Of a DNA stretch of 40,507 bases, positions 25,950 to 34,815 are shown piece after piece. The translations under genes and the position numbers were made by a program. Source of the DNA: Paludibacteraceae bacterium (lineage in GTDB: Bacteria > Bacteroidota > Bacteroidia > Bacteroidales > Paludibacteraceae). The stretch's first letter is position 1, and each line of letters begins with the position of its first letter. The DNA lies in the NCBI GenBank assembly GCA_017961765.1, contig JAGCWQ010000099.1:1-40507 (forward strand), in the 5' to 3' direction. Below the pieces are notes generated by a model that was not told the DNA's origin, made no database searches, and saw only the letters and a list, made by a program, of their open reading frames with translations.

Positions 25950-25979
25950 CAGCCAAAATCGGGTAACCGGTTTTGGCTG
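25950..25979 (+). terminator. Hairpin after the cellulase gene
   Basis: CAGCCAAAA (25950-25958) pairs with TTTTGGCTG (25971-25979). The stem continues through a G-T pair and three more pairs to a GTAA (GNRA-type) tetraloop (25963-25966), 13 bp in all. No T tract follows, so it may work as an mRNA 3'-end stabiliser rather than a classical terminator. Confidence 0.6.
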
Positions 25980-26145
25980 CTTACGTAAAGATTGTTTAAA
26001 TTAAAACACTTTTTGGGGTCATAAAATCATTTGTTTTTCTGCGTCCATGGAGCCATGAAGAGGCTCTATTATCTCCCCTTCAAGTTGGGCGTTTGGACGG
26101 TTCCTTAAAATGATTTTGAACCATAATTCTCAAATTGTTAATCAA

Positions 26146-27570
26146 ATGAAACGAATTTTATCATCTCTTTTTTCCTTGTCGATGTCAGTGGCGGCATTTG
26201 CAGGGCTCTCCTACGATAATGCCTATTGGATTATCAAGGACGGAAGAATATCGGAAGGAATCAATTATGTTCCTTATTCTGATTTGGAAAATAAGGTTCC
26301 GTCTGAATTGGCGGATACGACGGTCGACGGTGAACCTGTTGTCGTATATAGACAGTTAAGTGCGAATTTCTTGGATGTGAGGTTGTCTCTTGAGACTCCA
26401 TTGGATTTCTCCAAGAATTATGTGATGGTTTTTGAATATAAGATTCCGGCAAGCCATGCGGATACGCTTCTTATGCATGGTGAGCGACTTGATCATAAGC
26501 CTTTGTTTATCTTTGGTTTTGTCCCTACGGCTACTAAGTCGGACTTGGATCGAAATGCACCTCATAGTGATGTGGCTGTCTATGTCGATGGAAAGTGGGG
26601 AAAGACGGACGAGTGGGAGACGAACGTACAATATATGTATGTGCCTGAGCGTATTACGACGGCAGAGGCTATGTTCTTTACCTACGCTCGTGAGTATATC
26701 GCAGGTGACATGACGGAGTTCCCTTACATCAAGAACATGGCAATCGTTGCCCTTGACCAAGAGAAACCATTCTATGCAGAGAATTTCGACGGCTTCGGAT
26801 TGGGTGAGTTCTATGACGAGAAGATTGCCCTCAAACCAAAGAAAGGTACGCGAGTTTTCAATGGCGGTGTAAACCCTGTTATCTCGGATGCTGATGTGGA
26901 ATATGCATCCGACCAAGGTCGTCCAAGCTTGGTGGCTTTCCGTGACTTTATTCCAGATAGCCTTCGTGGCCAAGATGGTTCAGGTTATTATGATTGCGAG
27001 ATCCAACATGGCTTGCAGATAGAGACTGATAGGCAGGATTCTGTTGTATTCCCTGGTATCGCTATTCCAGAGGGTTGCTCAAAATTCTACTCTTCTATGT
27101 TGATTAAGAAGCATAAGAACGAAAAGGGCTTGTGGCCTGACGCCGATTATTCCGAAGTGAAGGATTTGGATGTGCCAATCAAGTTGAAGTTCAGCACAGG
27201 CGAAATCGTGGATATCGCCGACGATCGAATCCCATTGCAATGGACGAAGTTCAAGAGCACGGTTGGCGTGCCTGCAGGTGCTACTTCCATGGATTTGATT
27301 TTCTATCCTTCTAAGATGGGTTACTTGGTGGATGAGATTCTCTTCTCCGCTGCTGAGTTTACGAGTGTTAAGGATTTCATGGCACAAAATCGTGCTTTCG
27401 AGGTAGAGGCTTATGTGGATGACAATGGCGAAATCGTTGTTTTGAATGGCGATTTGCAAGCTGTTTACAATTTGAACGGTCGTATCGCTTCTGAAGGCGA
27501 TAAGATTGTTGTTATCCTTGTGAAGAATGCTGAGGGTCAATTCTCATCAAAACTTATGTTGAGAAAGTAA
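26146..27570 (+). CDS. Secreted protein of unknown function with T9SS-like C-terminal tail
   Basis: 474 aa from the ATG at 26146, which gives a clean signal peptide (MKRILSSLFSLSMSVAAFAG); an upstream ATG at 26110 would put 12 polar residues in front and is rejected. The body is beta-rich and seems to hold two jelly-roll-like parts (about 30-210 with DFSKNYVMVFEYKIP, and 220-410 with YAENFDGFG and MDLIFYPSKMGYLVDEILF), of the kind seen in carbohydrate-binding or surface proteins. The end, AVYNLNGRIASEGDKIV to SSKLMLRK, resembles a T9SS sorting tail. It follows the cellulase gene with similar codon preference and a 220-base spacer. It may assist glucan binding, but no catalytic motif is seen. 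Confidence 0.8.
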   Translation: MKRILSSLFSLSMSVAAFAGLSYDNAYWIIKDGRISEGINYVPYSDLENKVPSELADTTVDGEPVVVYRQLSANFLDVRLSLETPLDFSKNYVMVFEYKIPASHADTLLMHGERLDHKPLFIFGFVPTATKSDLDRNAPHSDVAVYVDGKWGKTDEWETNVQYMYVPERITTAEAMFFTYAREYIAGDMTEFPYIKNMAIVALDQEKPFYAENFDGFGLGEFYDEKIALKPKKGTRVFNGGVNPVISDADVEYASDQGRPSLVAFRDFIPDSLRGQDGSGYYDCEIQHGLQIETDRQDSVVFPGIAIPEGCSKFYSSMLIKKHKNEKGLWPDADYSEVKDLDVPIKLKFSTGEIVDIADDRIPLQWTKFKSTVGVPAGATSMDLIFYPSKMGYLVDEILFSAAEFTSVKDFMAQNRAFEVEAYVDDNGEIVVLNGDLQAVYNLNGRIASEGDKIVVILVKNAEGQFSSKLMLRK

Positions 27571-27595
27571 TCAGTTCCTCTATAGGAAGATGCAT

Positions 27596-27634
27596 AAAAC
27601 GGCATTGCAGACCTTCTGCAATGCCGTTTTTTTT
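27596..27634 (+). terminator. Strong terminator after the secreted-protein gene
   Basis: A 16-bp stem, arms 27596-27611 and 27615-27630, has a 3-base loop (CCT) and is followed by TTTT after the arm that itself ends in TTTT. The reverse side also ends in TTTT, so it could serve the converging minus-strand gene. Confidence 0.85.
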
Positions 27635-27655
27635 CGATGGATAGGGGTGTTTCTC

Positions 27656-29815
27656 CTACATTTGGGTTAGCACGACCGATTTGTCAAAGAAGGATCGGTA
27701 GGCATTGAGAATGTCTAATATCTCACCCCATTGGGAGGCTGTAAACTCCACATCGTTGATTTTCCAATCTACCGTTAACAAGAGTTTCCCCTCTTTCTCT
27801 TCTGCGCTTGATTTGAAAGCACCACAATGGTTGGATATGTCGCTTTGGAGGGAAGATAAGTTCTCTACCTTGTAACCCTTTGGGATTGTCAGGCTAATCT
27901 TGTAAACATCTTGGAATGTACTTTTTTGGAAAATGTCGTAGGTTCTCTTCTTTTTGAGGGTGGAGTAGTCCGCATCTTTTATGAGATGTCCTACGCTGAT
28001 AATTTTGCAGTCGGCAGAATTCCTGATTAATTCTCCCACTTTCGTTGATGAACTGTATGTGAATCGAGGAGAATCGGCGAATAGGCCGTAGTCGTCTATT
28101 TTGTAGGATGTTATTGCTTTTACGTTGCTATAGAAGTAATTTTTAGCCTCCTCTTCGAATGCCTTTTTCTGGAGGTGAGGCTCTTGTTTGAAGTAAGCGA
28201 GGTATTGGTTGATAAGAGGTTGTGCCATCTTTCTCCTTTTGGCACATCTTTCAAAAGACTCTGTGATTCCGAAATGAGCACGCATGAGAGAGTCGTATTG
28301 TTGGATGCCGCCTAGTTTATCCCGGGTTGATTTCTTCTCGGATCCGAGAATGGAAACGACTCGGTTGATGTTGAGTGCGTTGGCATCTATGCTGTCTAAT
28401 GTTGCCTCTATCGTATATTCAGTCAGGTTGCTCTCTGCTGGGGAGACTGGGATTTTATGTCTTTCCAGTTTGTCGTAGCTTTTGCATCTTCTGTAGTTGA
28501 ATCCTTTCCTCTGAGCGTCGAAGAAGATTCCTTCCATGCCTTCATAGGAGGATGGCTGGTCGATGGCACATGACAGGTGGTAGTAGTTAGGATAGTAGAG
28601 GCTGCCGTCTTCGAGTTCCATCATGTAACAGAAATCCCCGTCAAAGAGCCTAGTATTCCATTCTCCGGCGTATCTGTCGTTTACTATGCCATACTTGCGG
28701 TTTATTTTTAAATCTTTGGTCAGATTGGAGAAATAGATCCAAAAAGAGTTGGAGTCGAAGGAGAATCCGAGGGTGTGCTTTGTCATGCACAGATAATTAT
28801 ATATCTCGTCAGTCTTTTGCTTTTCTGATAGTTCTGGGTGCTCCAAGAAATATCTTTTTAGGGCAGACCTTATGTCAACATAGATTCTCTTATAGGGATA
28901 ACCGGGCAAAAGTTTGGAGTGGTAGAAGGAGAAACCATAAAATAAGTCGTCAATCTGTCTCTCTATAGCTCTCCTTTTCATGCGGTTGATGCTCCTATAC
29001 TTGAAAGGTTTGTCGTCGCAGTTGTAGTTGGAGATGTAATAGTCGATTTTTAGGATTGGCCTTTCCCTATAAGGGGCGCTAAACGCTTCTTTCTCCCATT
29101 TGGCTATATCCGTAAGTTGAAAATCCAGACGTGCGTTGTTATCGTCTATGTTTGTTTCTTGGGCGTAGATTGAGTCGGGAAGCCAATACCAGGCATGGTA
29201 TTGGGATGGCTGGGAAACTTTCCCGTGGAAACGATATTTTTGAATGGGTGCTATATCGTTGAGCGTATATTCAAATTGTCCATTGAAATCTTCTAATTCT
29301 TGATAGATGAAATAGTCCACAATGTCTCCTTTTTGTAGATTGGGGACGGCGATTTTTGATATGTTGTTTTGGTACTTCTTCTCTTTCAAGTTGGTACTGA
29401 CTTTAACATAGTCGTTGGGGTTTAGTTCCACCAATGTTCCGTCTTGTTTATGTATGCGGATGCCTACGACGCTTTTTTGCGTTTGTGAGTAGTTCTTATA
29501 TTCTATTTCGGAAAATGATTTGATGGAGCTGTTGTCGTTTATCTTCACCAAATAGCGGGATAGCTTCTTGGCTTTCTTAGGAGAGTGGTTGGCAAAGGTG
29601 ATGACTTTATAATCTCCTAAGAATTCATCGTATCTTGCGATGATTATGATGGGTTCGTTTTGGTACTTCTCATCCACTGAATAGTCGTTGAATTCTGGCA
29701 TGTCTGTCCTCGCCCATATCTCGTTGATTACCTTTTCCTCATTGAGAGGTCTTCTTTTGGCGTGAGCGGAAAGGACGAATGCCAAAGCGGCTATGATTAC
29801 AATGTATTTTCTCAT
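27656..29815 (-). CDS. DUF3857-type exported protein without transglutaminase triad
   Basis: 719 aa with a signal peptide (MRKYIVIIAALAFVLSAHA). The N-terminal half has the DUF3857 pattern: IKSFSEIEYKNYSQTQKSVV, VGIRIHKQDGTLVELNPNDY, then VPNLQKGDIVDYFIYQEL. The middle, where relatives have a transglutaminase core, retains KQKTDEIYNYL but has no Cys-His-Asp triad. The C-terminal part (about 590-719) is another beta domain. Probably a non-catalytic partner in the periplasm or at the surface of the second DUF3857 protein, encoded 54 bases upstream. Function of such pairs is unknown. Confidence 0.78.
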   Translation of the reverse strand: MRKYIVIIAALAFVLSAHAKRRPLNEEKVINEIWARTDMPEFNDYSVDEKYQNEPIIIIARYDEFLGDYKVITFANHSPKKAKKLSRYLVKINDNSSIKSFSEIEYKNYSQTQKSVVGIRIHKQDGTLVELNPNDYVKVSTNLKEKKYQNNISKIAVPNLQKGDIVDYFIYQELEDFNGQFEYTLNDIAPIQKYRFHGKVSQPSQYHAWYWLPDSIYAQETNIDDNNARLDFQLTDIAKWEKEAFSAPYRERPILKIDYYISNYNCDDKPFKYRSINRMKRRAIERQIDDLFYGFSFYHSKLLPGYPYKRIYVDIRSALKRYFLEHPELSEKQKTDEIYNYLCMTKHTLGFSFDSNSFWIYFSNLTKDLKINRKYGIVNDRYAGEWNTRLFDGDFCYMMELEDGSLYYPNYYHLSCAIDQPSSYEGMEGIFFDAQRKGFNYRRCKSYDKLERHKIPVSPAESNLTEYTIEATLDSIDANALNINRVVSILGSEKKSTRDKLGGIQQYDSLMRAHFGITESFERCAKRRKMAQPLINQYLAYFKQEPHLQKKAFEEEAKNYFYSNVKAITSYKIDDYGLFADSPRFTYSSSTKVGELIRNSADCKIISVGHLIKDADYSTLKKKRTYDIFQKSTFQDVYKISLTIPKGYKVENLSSLQSDISNHCGAFKSSAEEKEGKLLLTVDWKINDVEFTASQWGEILDILNAYRSFFDKSVVLTQM

Positions 29816-29869
29816 TTTCTTATCTTGTTTATGGGGACAGTGCCTCGTTTATTGTGTGTTTGTCTTATC

Positions 29870-31759
29870 TTATTTTCCCAACGCTACCATCTCCATATAA
29901 GCGGATTTCAGTTGGGCCAAGTCCTTGTTCCATTCGTTGAGTTCTTTTTCTTGAATGGTCGGGTCTTTGAGGGTTATGGCTCTTGAGTAGTAGAGTTTGT
30001 TCCCCTTTTGATTGTATTTTATTTCAAATTTGTACTTCTCCTTGTCTATCAGCAAGTTTTGTGGTAGATGCGTGATTTTATATCCTGTTGGAATCTCTAG
30101 TTCGCAGGAGTAGCTATCTACTGCTTTGTATGGGAAGACCAAATCGGTCTTGCGTTTCTCGGTGTCTAGAAATATGAACGTGCATTTGATATCCATGGAG
30201 ACGTAATATTTCTTGTCTGTCTTGGTGAAAGATTCCATCGTGGAGAATGGGTATTCCACTATCGTTTCTTGATTGGAGGGTTGGATGCCGGTGATTTTTA
30301 CTTGGTCGTTTTCTGCCGGTAGTCCTTTGAATCTTTTCTTATGTAGTGATTCTATAATGTCGGAATAATCGTCGTCGAAGTAGGTTAAGAATAGAATTTT
30401 GTCTTCTCCTCTTAGGATATTCTTAAAGGAACCTTCCAATCCTTTCTCTGTGATTTTCAAGGCAACGTGTATGCTGTCTAGATTATCGTGTGGCTGGACG
30501 TCTGGTATGCGGGATAGTTTCCCTTTGTATCCGTCCTCGAGTAATACGGGTCTGCCGGCGATAGAACTCGGATATTCTTTCATGGCGGCGTACTCCCAAG
30601 TGGCATCTAAGTAGATGGTGTCTGGGGGAAGGATGGCTGCACAGATGGCATGGTTATCCACGGCAATTGAAGGGGTGGAATAGTCGTAAGGAAGATCCTT
30701 GGTGCCCAACCAGACCATTCGTCCGTCGATGCCCTCACATTTCAGCATGTTCCGCAATAGGTTTGCCATGCCTTTGCAGTCTCCATATTTGTTGTCCATC
30801 ACCATGCTGGCCGGTTGAGGCTTGAATCCTGCTAGGCCGTTCTCGAAAGCGATGTAGCGGATGTTTTTCTGTACCCATTGGTATAGGGTTGCCACTTTCT
30901 CGTAGTCGTCTTTGCATCCAGCTACGATTTTCTTTGTTTCTGAGCATAGATTGTCATTCTTTTCTTGGGCTTGTGCCAGCAGCATGTTGTACCATTGGTA
31001 TTGGTCTGTGGTTGTGGCGAAAAGTTTGACTTCCCCCTTTTCGGGGAGCGTGGCGTGCTTGTAGGCAAATAGTATGCTTGGAAAAGCATAGAGAAAAGGT
31101 TGCGAGAACTTTTCCTCCTTGATGGGTTTCACATTTTCCATCGTGTACGTGTAGATCGTCTTATCCTTCTCTTGCTCAACAGTTTTCTTTACTTTGTCGT
31201 CGAAGTTGAACTCTTTGATTTCCATGTCCAACCAAGAGGGTATTTCTATCTTGATGGTGTGTTTCTTTATGAATATCGGTTCAGCAAAGACTACTTTTGC
31301 TAAATAGATAGCATCCTTGTAATCCCGCTCATATTCGAAGTAGGCTATTTCTCCTGTTTTGTTAAGATTTGTTACGCAGTTGCAGCTATTTAACCCATCG
31401 AAAAAGATGCCGTCGTTGCCGAAATTGGAAGAGAACGAGTGGGTTACTCGATCCTCCTTGATGTTCGTTATTTTTGAATTCTCTTCGTCGTAATTTATTT
31501 GGAATCTGTACTCATCGCCGTAGCCTCGGTTCATATAGCTTGTTTTTACCGTGTGCTTGGCGGATATGCCTGATACGCCTAATGTGTTTGGAGAGTAGGT
31601 TATTGTTTCGTTCTTTCCCGTGATGATGATATTGTCTTCGGGCTCAAGGAAATCTGAATATTGGTCTGACTGGTTGTTTTCTGCCTCTCCGTAGGCTGGT
31701 AGGAGCAAAAGAGATCCAATAAGAATTGCTCGGATGGTTGGGCTTAATCTAATTTCCAT
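29870..31759 (-). CDS. DUF3857 / transglutaminase-core exported protein
   Basis: 629 aa with a signal peptide (start MEIRLSPTIRAILIGSLLLLPAYG). Residues about 50-270 are DUF3857-like. The transglutaminase-like core shows YQWVQKNIRYIAFENGLAGF and an intact triad: Cys328 in NKYGDCKGMANLL, His370 in DNHAICAAI and Asp385 in YLDATWEY. Such enzymes act as cysteine peptidases or amide-forming enzymes on proteins or peptidoglycan-linked peptides outside the cytoplasm. A C-terminal beta domain (about 440-629) follows. A -7 box lies 20 bases upstream, and the gene probably heads an operon with the non-catalytic paralogue. Confidence 0.88.
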   Translation of the reverse strand: MEIRLSPTIRAILIGSLLLLPAYGEAENNQSDQYSDFLEPEDNIIITGKNETITYSPNTLGVSGISAKHTVKTSYMNRGYGDEYRFQINYDEENSKITNIKEDRVTHSFSSNFGNDGIFFDGLNSCNCVTNLNKTGEIAYFEYERDYKDAIYLAKVVFAEPIFIKKHTIKIEIPSWLDMEIKEFNFDDKVKKTVEQEKDKTIYTYTMENVKPIKEEKFSQPFLYAFPSILFAYKHATLPEKGEVKLFATTTDQYQWYNMLLAQAQEKNDNLCSETKKIVAGCKDDYEKVATLYQWVQKNIRYIAFENGLAGFKPQPASMVMDNKYGDCKGMANLLRNMLKCEGIDGRMVWLGTKDLPYDYSTPSIAVDNHAICAAILPPDTIYLDATWEYAAMKEYPSSIAGRPVLLEDGYKGKLSRIPDVQPHDNLDSIHVALKITEKGLEGSFKNILRGEDKILFLTYFDDDYSDIIESLHKKRFKGLPAENDQVKITGIQPSNQETIVEYPFSTMESFTKTDKKYYVSMDIKCTFIFLDTEKRKTDLVFPYKAVDSYSCELEIPTGYKITHLPQNLLIDKEKYKFEIKYNQKGNKLYYSRAITLKDPTIQEKELNEWNKDLAQLKSAYMEMVALGK

Positions 31760-31778
31760 TCTCTATTTTATTTTTCTG

Positions 31779-31786
31779 CAAAAGTA
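31779..31786 (-). promoter_or_regulatory. -7 box of the DUF3857 operon
   Basis: TACTTTTG on the minus strand fits TAnnTTTG, 19 bases before the start codon. The -33 box is weak (CCTG at the right spacing). Confidence 0.5.
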
Positions 31787-31864
31787 GGAAAAATATTTAT
31801 TATTGCAGGATTTCCTTTGAGAATGAATATGGTTTTTCGTTACGGATATATCGTGTTTTCTGAA

Positions 31865-31902
31865 CCATAGTAGAGTAGGAGCGAACTCCGTCTCTACTAT
31901 GG
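31865..31902 (-). terminator. Long hairpin downstream of argB
   Basis: CCATAGTAGAG (31865-31875) pairs with CTCTACTATGG (31892-31902), and an inner GGAG/CTCC stem (31878-31881 with 31886-31889) closes a CGAA loop. It lies 59 bases past the argB stop. No T tract follows, so it is a terminator by position only. Confidence 0.5.
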
Positions 31903-31961
31903 TGTATGCCATTGCCCCACAGCGTTCTATTCATGAGATGGGACAATCCTCTGCTATATGT

Positions 31962-32732
31962 TTATTCGTGGATGGTAGTTCCCTCGCCTTCTCCCAAATG
32001 ATCGGCTTTGGTGATTACGACACGGCTGACTCCAGCGTGGATGGCATCAAACGAATTCTCCAATTTCGGAATCATTCCTCCTTGGATAATGCCGTCGGCG
32101 ACATACTTCTCAAACATAGGGCGGGTAATTTCAGAAATGACGCTTTCATCGTCATTTTCGTCCCTTAGAACCCCCTTCTTCTCGAAGCAATAGACCAATG
32201 TCACCTCAAAATGTTTGGTCAACGCTTTGGCTGCCTCGGCGGCGATGGTGTCGGCGTTTGTGTTGAGCATGTGGCCCTTTTTGTCGTGCGTGAGAGGTGC
32301 CAAAACGGGTACAACCCCTTTGTGGATGAGGTCGGCCAAAAGGTCGGCATTCACCTCTTTCACGTCGCCCACGAAACCGTAGTCAACATCCTTTACCGGA
32401 CGTTTGTCCGAACGCATGTAGTTCAAGTCTGCTCCGGTCAAACCGAGGGCATTCACATTCATGGATTGTAGGCGGGCTACGATGTTTTTGTTGACAAGTC
32501 CGGCATAGACCATGGTTACGACTTTCAAGGTCTCCTCGTCGGTGATGCGTCGTCCGTTTACCATTTGGCTTTCGATGCCTAATCGGGTTGCCATGGCTGT
32601 GGCGGAGCGCCCTCCTCCATGGACTAATACTTTCCTTCCTTCGATTTTGGAGAATCCTTCAAGGAGTTGGACTAGTGTGGCCTCTTCCTCTACGATTTTT
32701 CCTCCCACTTTGATGACTGTCAGTTTTTCCAT
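31962..32732 (-). CDS. argB: Acetylglutamate kinase (or N-succinylglutamate kinase)
   Basis: 256 aa, normal length. Motifs of the amino-acid kinase family: KVGGKIV at the N-terminus, LVHGGGRSATAM (substrate loop), NGRRITDEETL, GLTGADLNY, LAPLTHDKKGHMLNTNADTIAAEAA, and the end GGMIPKLENSFDAIHAGVSRVVITKAD. It phosphorylates the N-acylated glutamate in arginine biosynthesis. In some Bacteroidetes the pathway runs on N-succinyl rather than N-acetyl intermediates, and sequence alone does not decide this. It is the last gene of a tight run that also holds an ArgE-like deacetylase, supporting an arginine role. Confidence 0.95.
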   Translation of the reverse strand: MEKLTVIKVGGKIVEEEATLVQLLEGFSKIEGRKVLVHGGGRSATAMATRLGIESQMVNGRRITDEETLKVVTMVYAGLVNKNIVARLQSMNVNALGLTGADLNYMRSDKRPVKDVDYGFVGDVKEVNADLLADLIHKGVVPVLAPLTHDKKGHMLNTNADTIAAEAAKALTKHFEVTLVYCFEKKGVLRDENDDESVISEITRPMFEKYVADGIIQGGMIPKLENSFDAIHAGVSRVVITKADHLGEGEGTTIHE

Positions 32733-32757
32733 CTATTTATTGTCTTTTGATTTGTTG

Positions 32758-33864
32758 TCAATCGTTTGTTTTCCCGATTAATCGGACTTTTTTTGTCTCG
32801 CCTTTCCTGTTGAGGCTTAGTATGTAGATGCCTGGGTGGTTGAGTCGGAAATCAACCAATTCATCGATAGAAAGGGCATCGGCAACCTTTCGTCCAGTCA
32901 TATCGAAAATGGCCTCTATTTGGTCTCCTTGTTGGACGGACTCCTCTAAGCTTGTGTTGTTGCAAGGAGTTGCCCCTGTCTCTCCTCCTACGCAGCTACC
33001 GCACTCGTCTAAGTAGGCCAAGCCTCCCCAATCCCCATGGCAGTCTTGCTGACAGGTGGAGTTGGGTTCTATACCGGTTGTGCCGCCTGAACAGACGCCG
33101 CAATGGTCTATTTCTGCCTTTCCATCGACAACTCCGGCGCAATCTGTCGCTCCGCAGGCTATGGCTGGGAATTGTACGTTTGTGGAAATTTCGGTGTCGG
33201 CTTCATATACGACATCTTCAATGAGGAGTTCTTGCCCCTCGGTGTCGGTGATGCGGAAGGTGTAGGGACCTATTTTTGATTTGTCTTCGTCTATCCCACT
33301 TGGGGCAACGAAATAGTTGTACATTTCTCGATGGATAGGGTGGAAACTGCCGTCTTGTTTTCTGTACTCCACCTTTGCTATGCGGTGCCGGGTATTGTAG
33401 AATATCGCCTTGAAGTAGAATTGGCTTGAGCCTGCCGCAAAGCGGATTTTTATGTCCTTCTCTCCGTCGCAGGGTACGTATTGCCAGCGGATGGGTACTC
33501 TTCCGTCTTCCAGTTTGGCAATCATCTCAAAGGCTTCCGTGCTGAGGTCGATGTCGCCGAATTTGCATTCGGGACAGCGGTCCACTACTTGTACGGTGAT
33601 TTCGCCAATAGGGCCGATGATGTGGACGCAACCTCCGCAGGCGCTGCTGCTGTCGTATTGGGCGTGGTTCATGGCACAATGGTAGAAGTCGTCCTCTTCG
33701 ACGAAGATGCCGCAGTTGCCGCCATTGGTGCCGGCTATTCCTCCATATTGAGTACCTTCTCCAGTGAACCACTCCTCGTCGTTGCACGACGGAGTAGCTA
33801 TTGGGGCGCAGAATGCCATGGCTATGCAACCGGCCAAGGATAGTATTGTTTTTTGTCTCATCAT
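32758..33864 (-). CDS. Bacterial expansin (EXLX-like) with DCxG repeats and T9SS tail
   Basis: 368 aa. A signal peptide is followed by a six-stranded double-psi beta-barrel (about 28-132) with GNCG, CAMNHAQY, ACGGCVHIIGPIGEITVQVV, DRCPEC and GDIDLS, where Asp106 is the residue needed for expansin activity, and then VPIRWQYVPC. Residues 133-237 match the CBM63 wall-binding domain: IRFAAGSSQFYFKAIF, VEYRKQDGSFHPI, MYNYFVAPSG, YTFRITDTEG, NVQFP. Two Cys-rich units (DCAGVVDGKAEIDHCGVCSGG and DCHGDWGGLAYLDECGSCVGG) and a T9SS-like tail (FDMTGRKVADAL to KKVRLIGK) follow. Expansins loosen cellulose networks without hydrolysis. It lies 3 bases from the gldA-like gene and 25 from argB. Confidence 0.9.
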   Translation of the reverse strand: MMRQKTILSLAGCIAMAFCAPIATPSCNDEEWFTGEGTQYGGIAGTNGGNCGIFVEEDDFYHCAMNHAQYDSSSACGGCVHIIGPIGEITVQVVDRCPECKFGDIDLSTEAFEMIAKLEDGRVPIRWQYVPCDGEKDIKIRFAAGSSQFYFKAIFYNTRHRIAKVEYRKQDGSFHPIHREMYNYFVAPSGIDEDKSKIGPYTFRITDTEGQELLIEDVVYEADTEISTNVQFPAIACGATDCAGVVDGKAEIDHCGVCSGGTTGIEPNSTCQQDCHGDWGGLAYLDECGSCVGGETGATPCNNTSLEESVQQGDQIEAIFDMTGRKVADALSIDELVDFRLNHPGIYILSLNRKGETKKVRLIGKTND

Positions 33865-33867
33865 CGT

Positions 33868-34773
33868 CTATTTGGTTAAGGATCGGAACACATCCTCCAT
33901 GCTTCGTTCTTGCTGCTTCATGGTAAGGATGATCCAATTGTTCTTTACTGCTGTGCGGAAAATGAGTTCCCGTATGTCTTCCGTGCTGTTGACGACGTAG
34001 GCGTTTTCTCCTACTTGCTTGACAGCTTCCACATTTCCTAGGTTGCTTATTATTTGAGGGTCTATCGCAGAAGAAAATTCGATGAAAAGGGATGAAACGG
34101 CATCGTTGTTTTCCGATACGATTTGACTCTCCTTCTCGTCGGCCACAATCTTTCCCTTGTTGATGATGATGACGCGTTCGCAGATGGCAGATACCTCTTG
34201 CATGATATGGGTCGATAGCATGACCGTCTTCTCTTTGCCGACCTCTTGGATGAGGTTGCGCACCTCGATGATTTGGTTGGGGTCGAGACCTGTAGTTGGT
34301 TCGTCTAGGATGAGGACTTCCGGATTGGGAATCAGAGCTTGTGCCAAACCAACGCGTTGTCGGTAGCCTTTGGAGAGCATGCCGATCTTTTTCTTGTATT
34401 CGCGGGTCAGTCCGGTCTTCTCTATCATCTCGTCGACTCGGCTGTTCGCCTGTGCTCCCAATTTATAGATGCCGGCCACGAAGCGGAGATACTCCTTGAC
34501 GTACATGTCAGGATAGATGGGGTTGTGTTCGGGTAGGTAACCGATCTTTTTGTGCGATTCCAACGGATGTTTCCGCACGTCGATGCCACAAACTTCCACA
34601 CTGCCTTGGTCTGCTTCGACATAGCCTGTGATGATTTTCATGGTGGTTGACTTCCCCGCACCATTATTGCCGAGGAATCCGACAATTTCTCCGTTTCCGA
34701 TGGAAAAACTGAGATTGTCGAGCACTAGTTGTTTGCCGTAACTCTTGTAGAGATTCTTGATGGTTATGGACAT
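33868..34773 (-). CDS. gldA: ABC transporter ATP-binding protein, GldA-like
   Basis: 301 aa. Walker A GNNGAGKS (35-42), the Q-loop region with IGYLPEHNPIYPDMYVKEYL, which is characteristic of the gliding-motility ATPase GldA, signature LSKGYRQRVGLAQAL, Walker B VLILDEPTTGLDP and the switch His in STHIM. The C-terminal about 80 residues form the extra domain of this subfamily. GldA works with membrane components GldF and GldG, which are not in this window; many non-gliding Bacteroidales have the ATPase. The function is therefore given only as ABC export/motility-related. Position between RNase H and the expansin gene suggests co-transcription only. Confidence 0.85.
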   Translation of the reverse strand: MSITIKNLYKSYGKQLVLDNLSFSIGNGEIVGFLGNNGAGKSTTMKIITGYVEADQGSVEVCGIDVRKHPLESHKKIGYLPEHNPIYPDMYVKEYLRFVAGIYKLGAQANSRVDEMIEKTGLTREYKKKIGMLSKGYRQRVGLAQALIPNPEVLILDEPTTGLDPNQIIEVRNLIQEVGKEKTVMLSTHIMQEVSAICERVIIINKGKIVADEKESQIVSENNDAVSSLFIEFSSAIDPQIISNLGNVEAVKQVGENAYVVNSTEDIRELIFRTAVKNNWIILTMKQQERSMEDVFRSLTK

Positions 34774-34815
34774 ACCTTGCTGAATTAAGAGTTATGAAAT
34801 AAGAATTTATATGGG

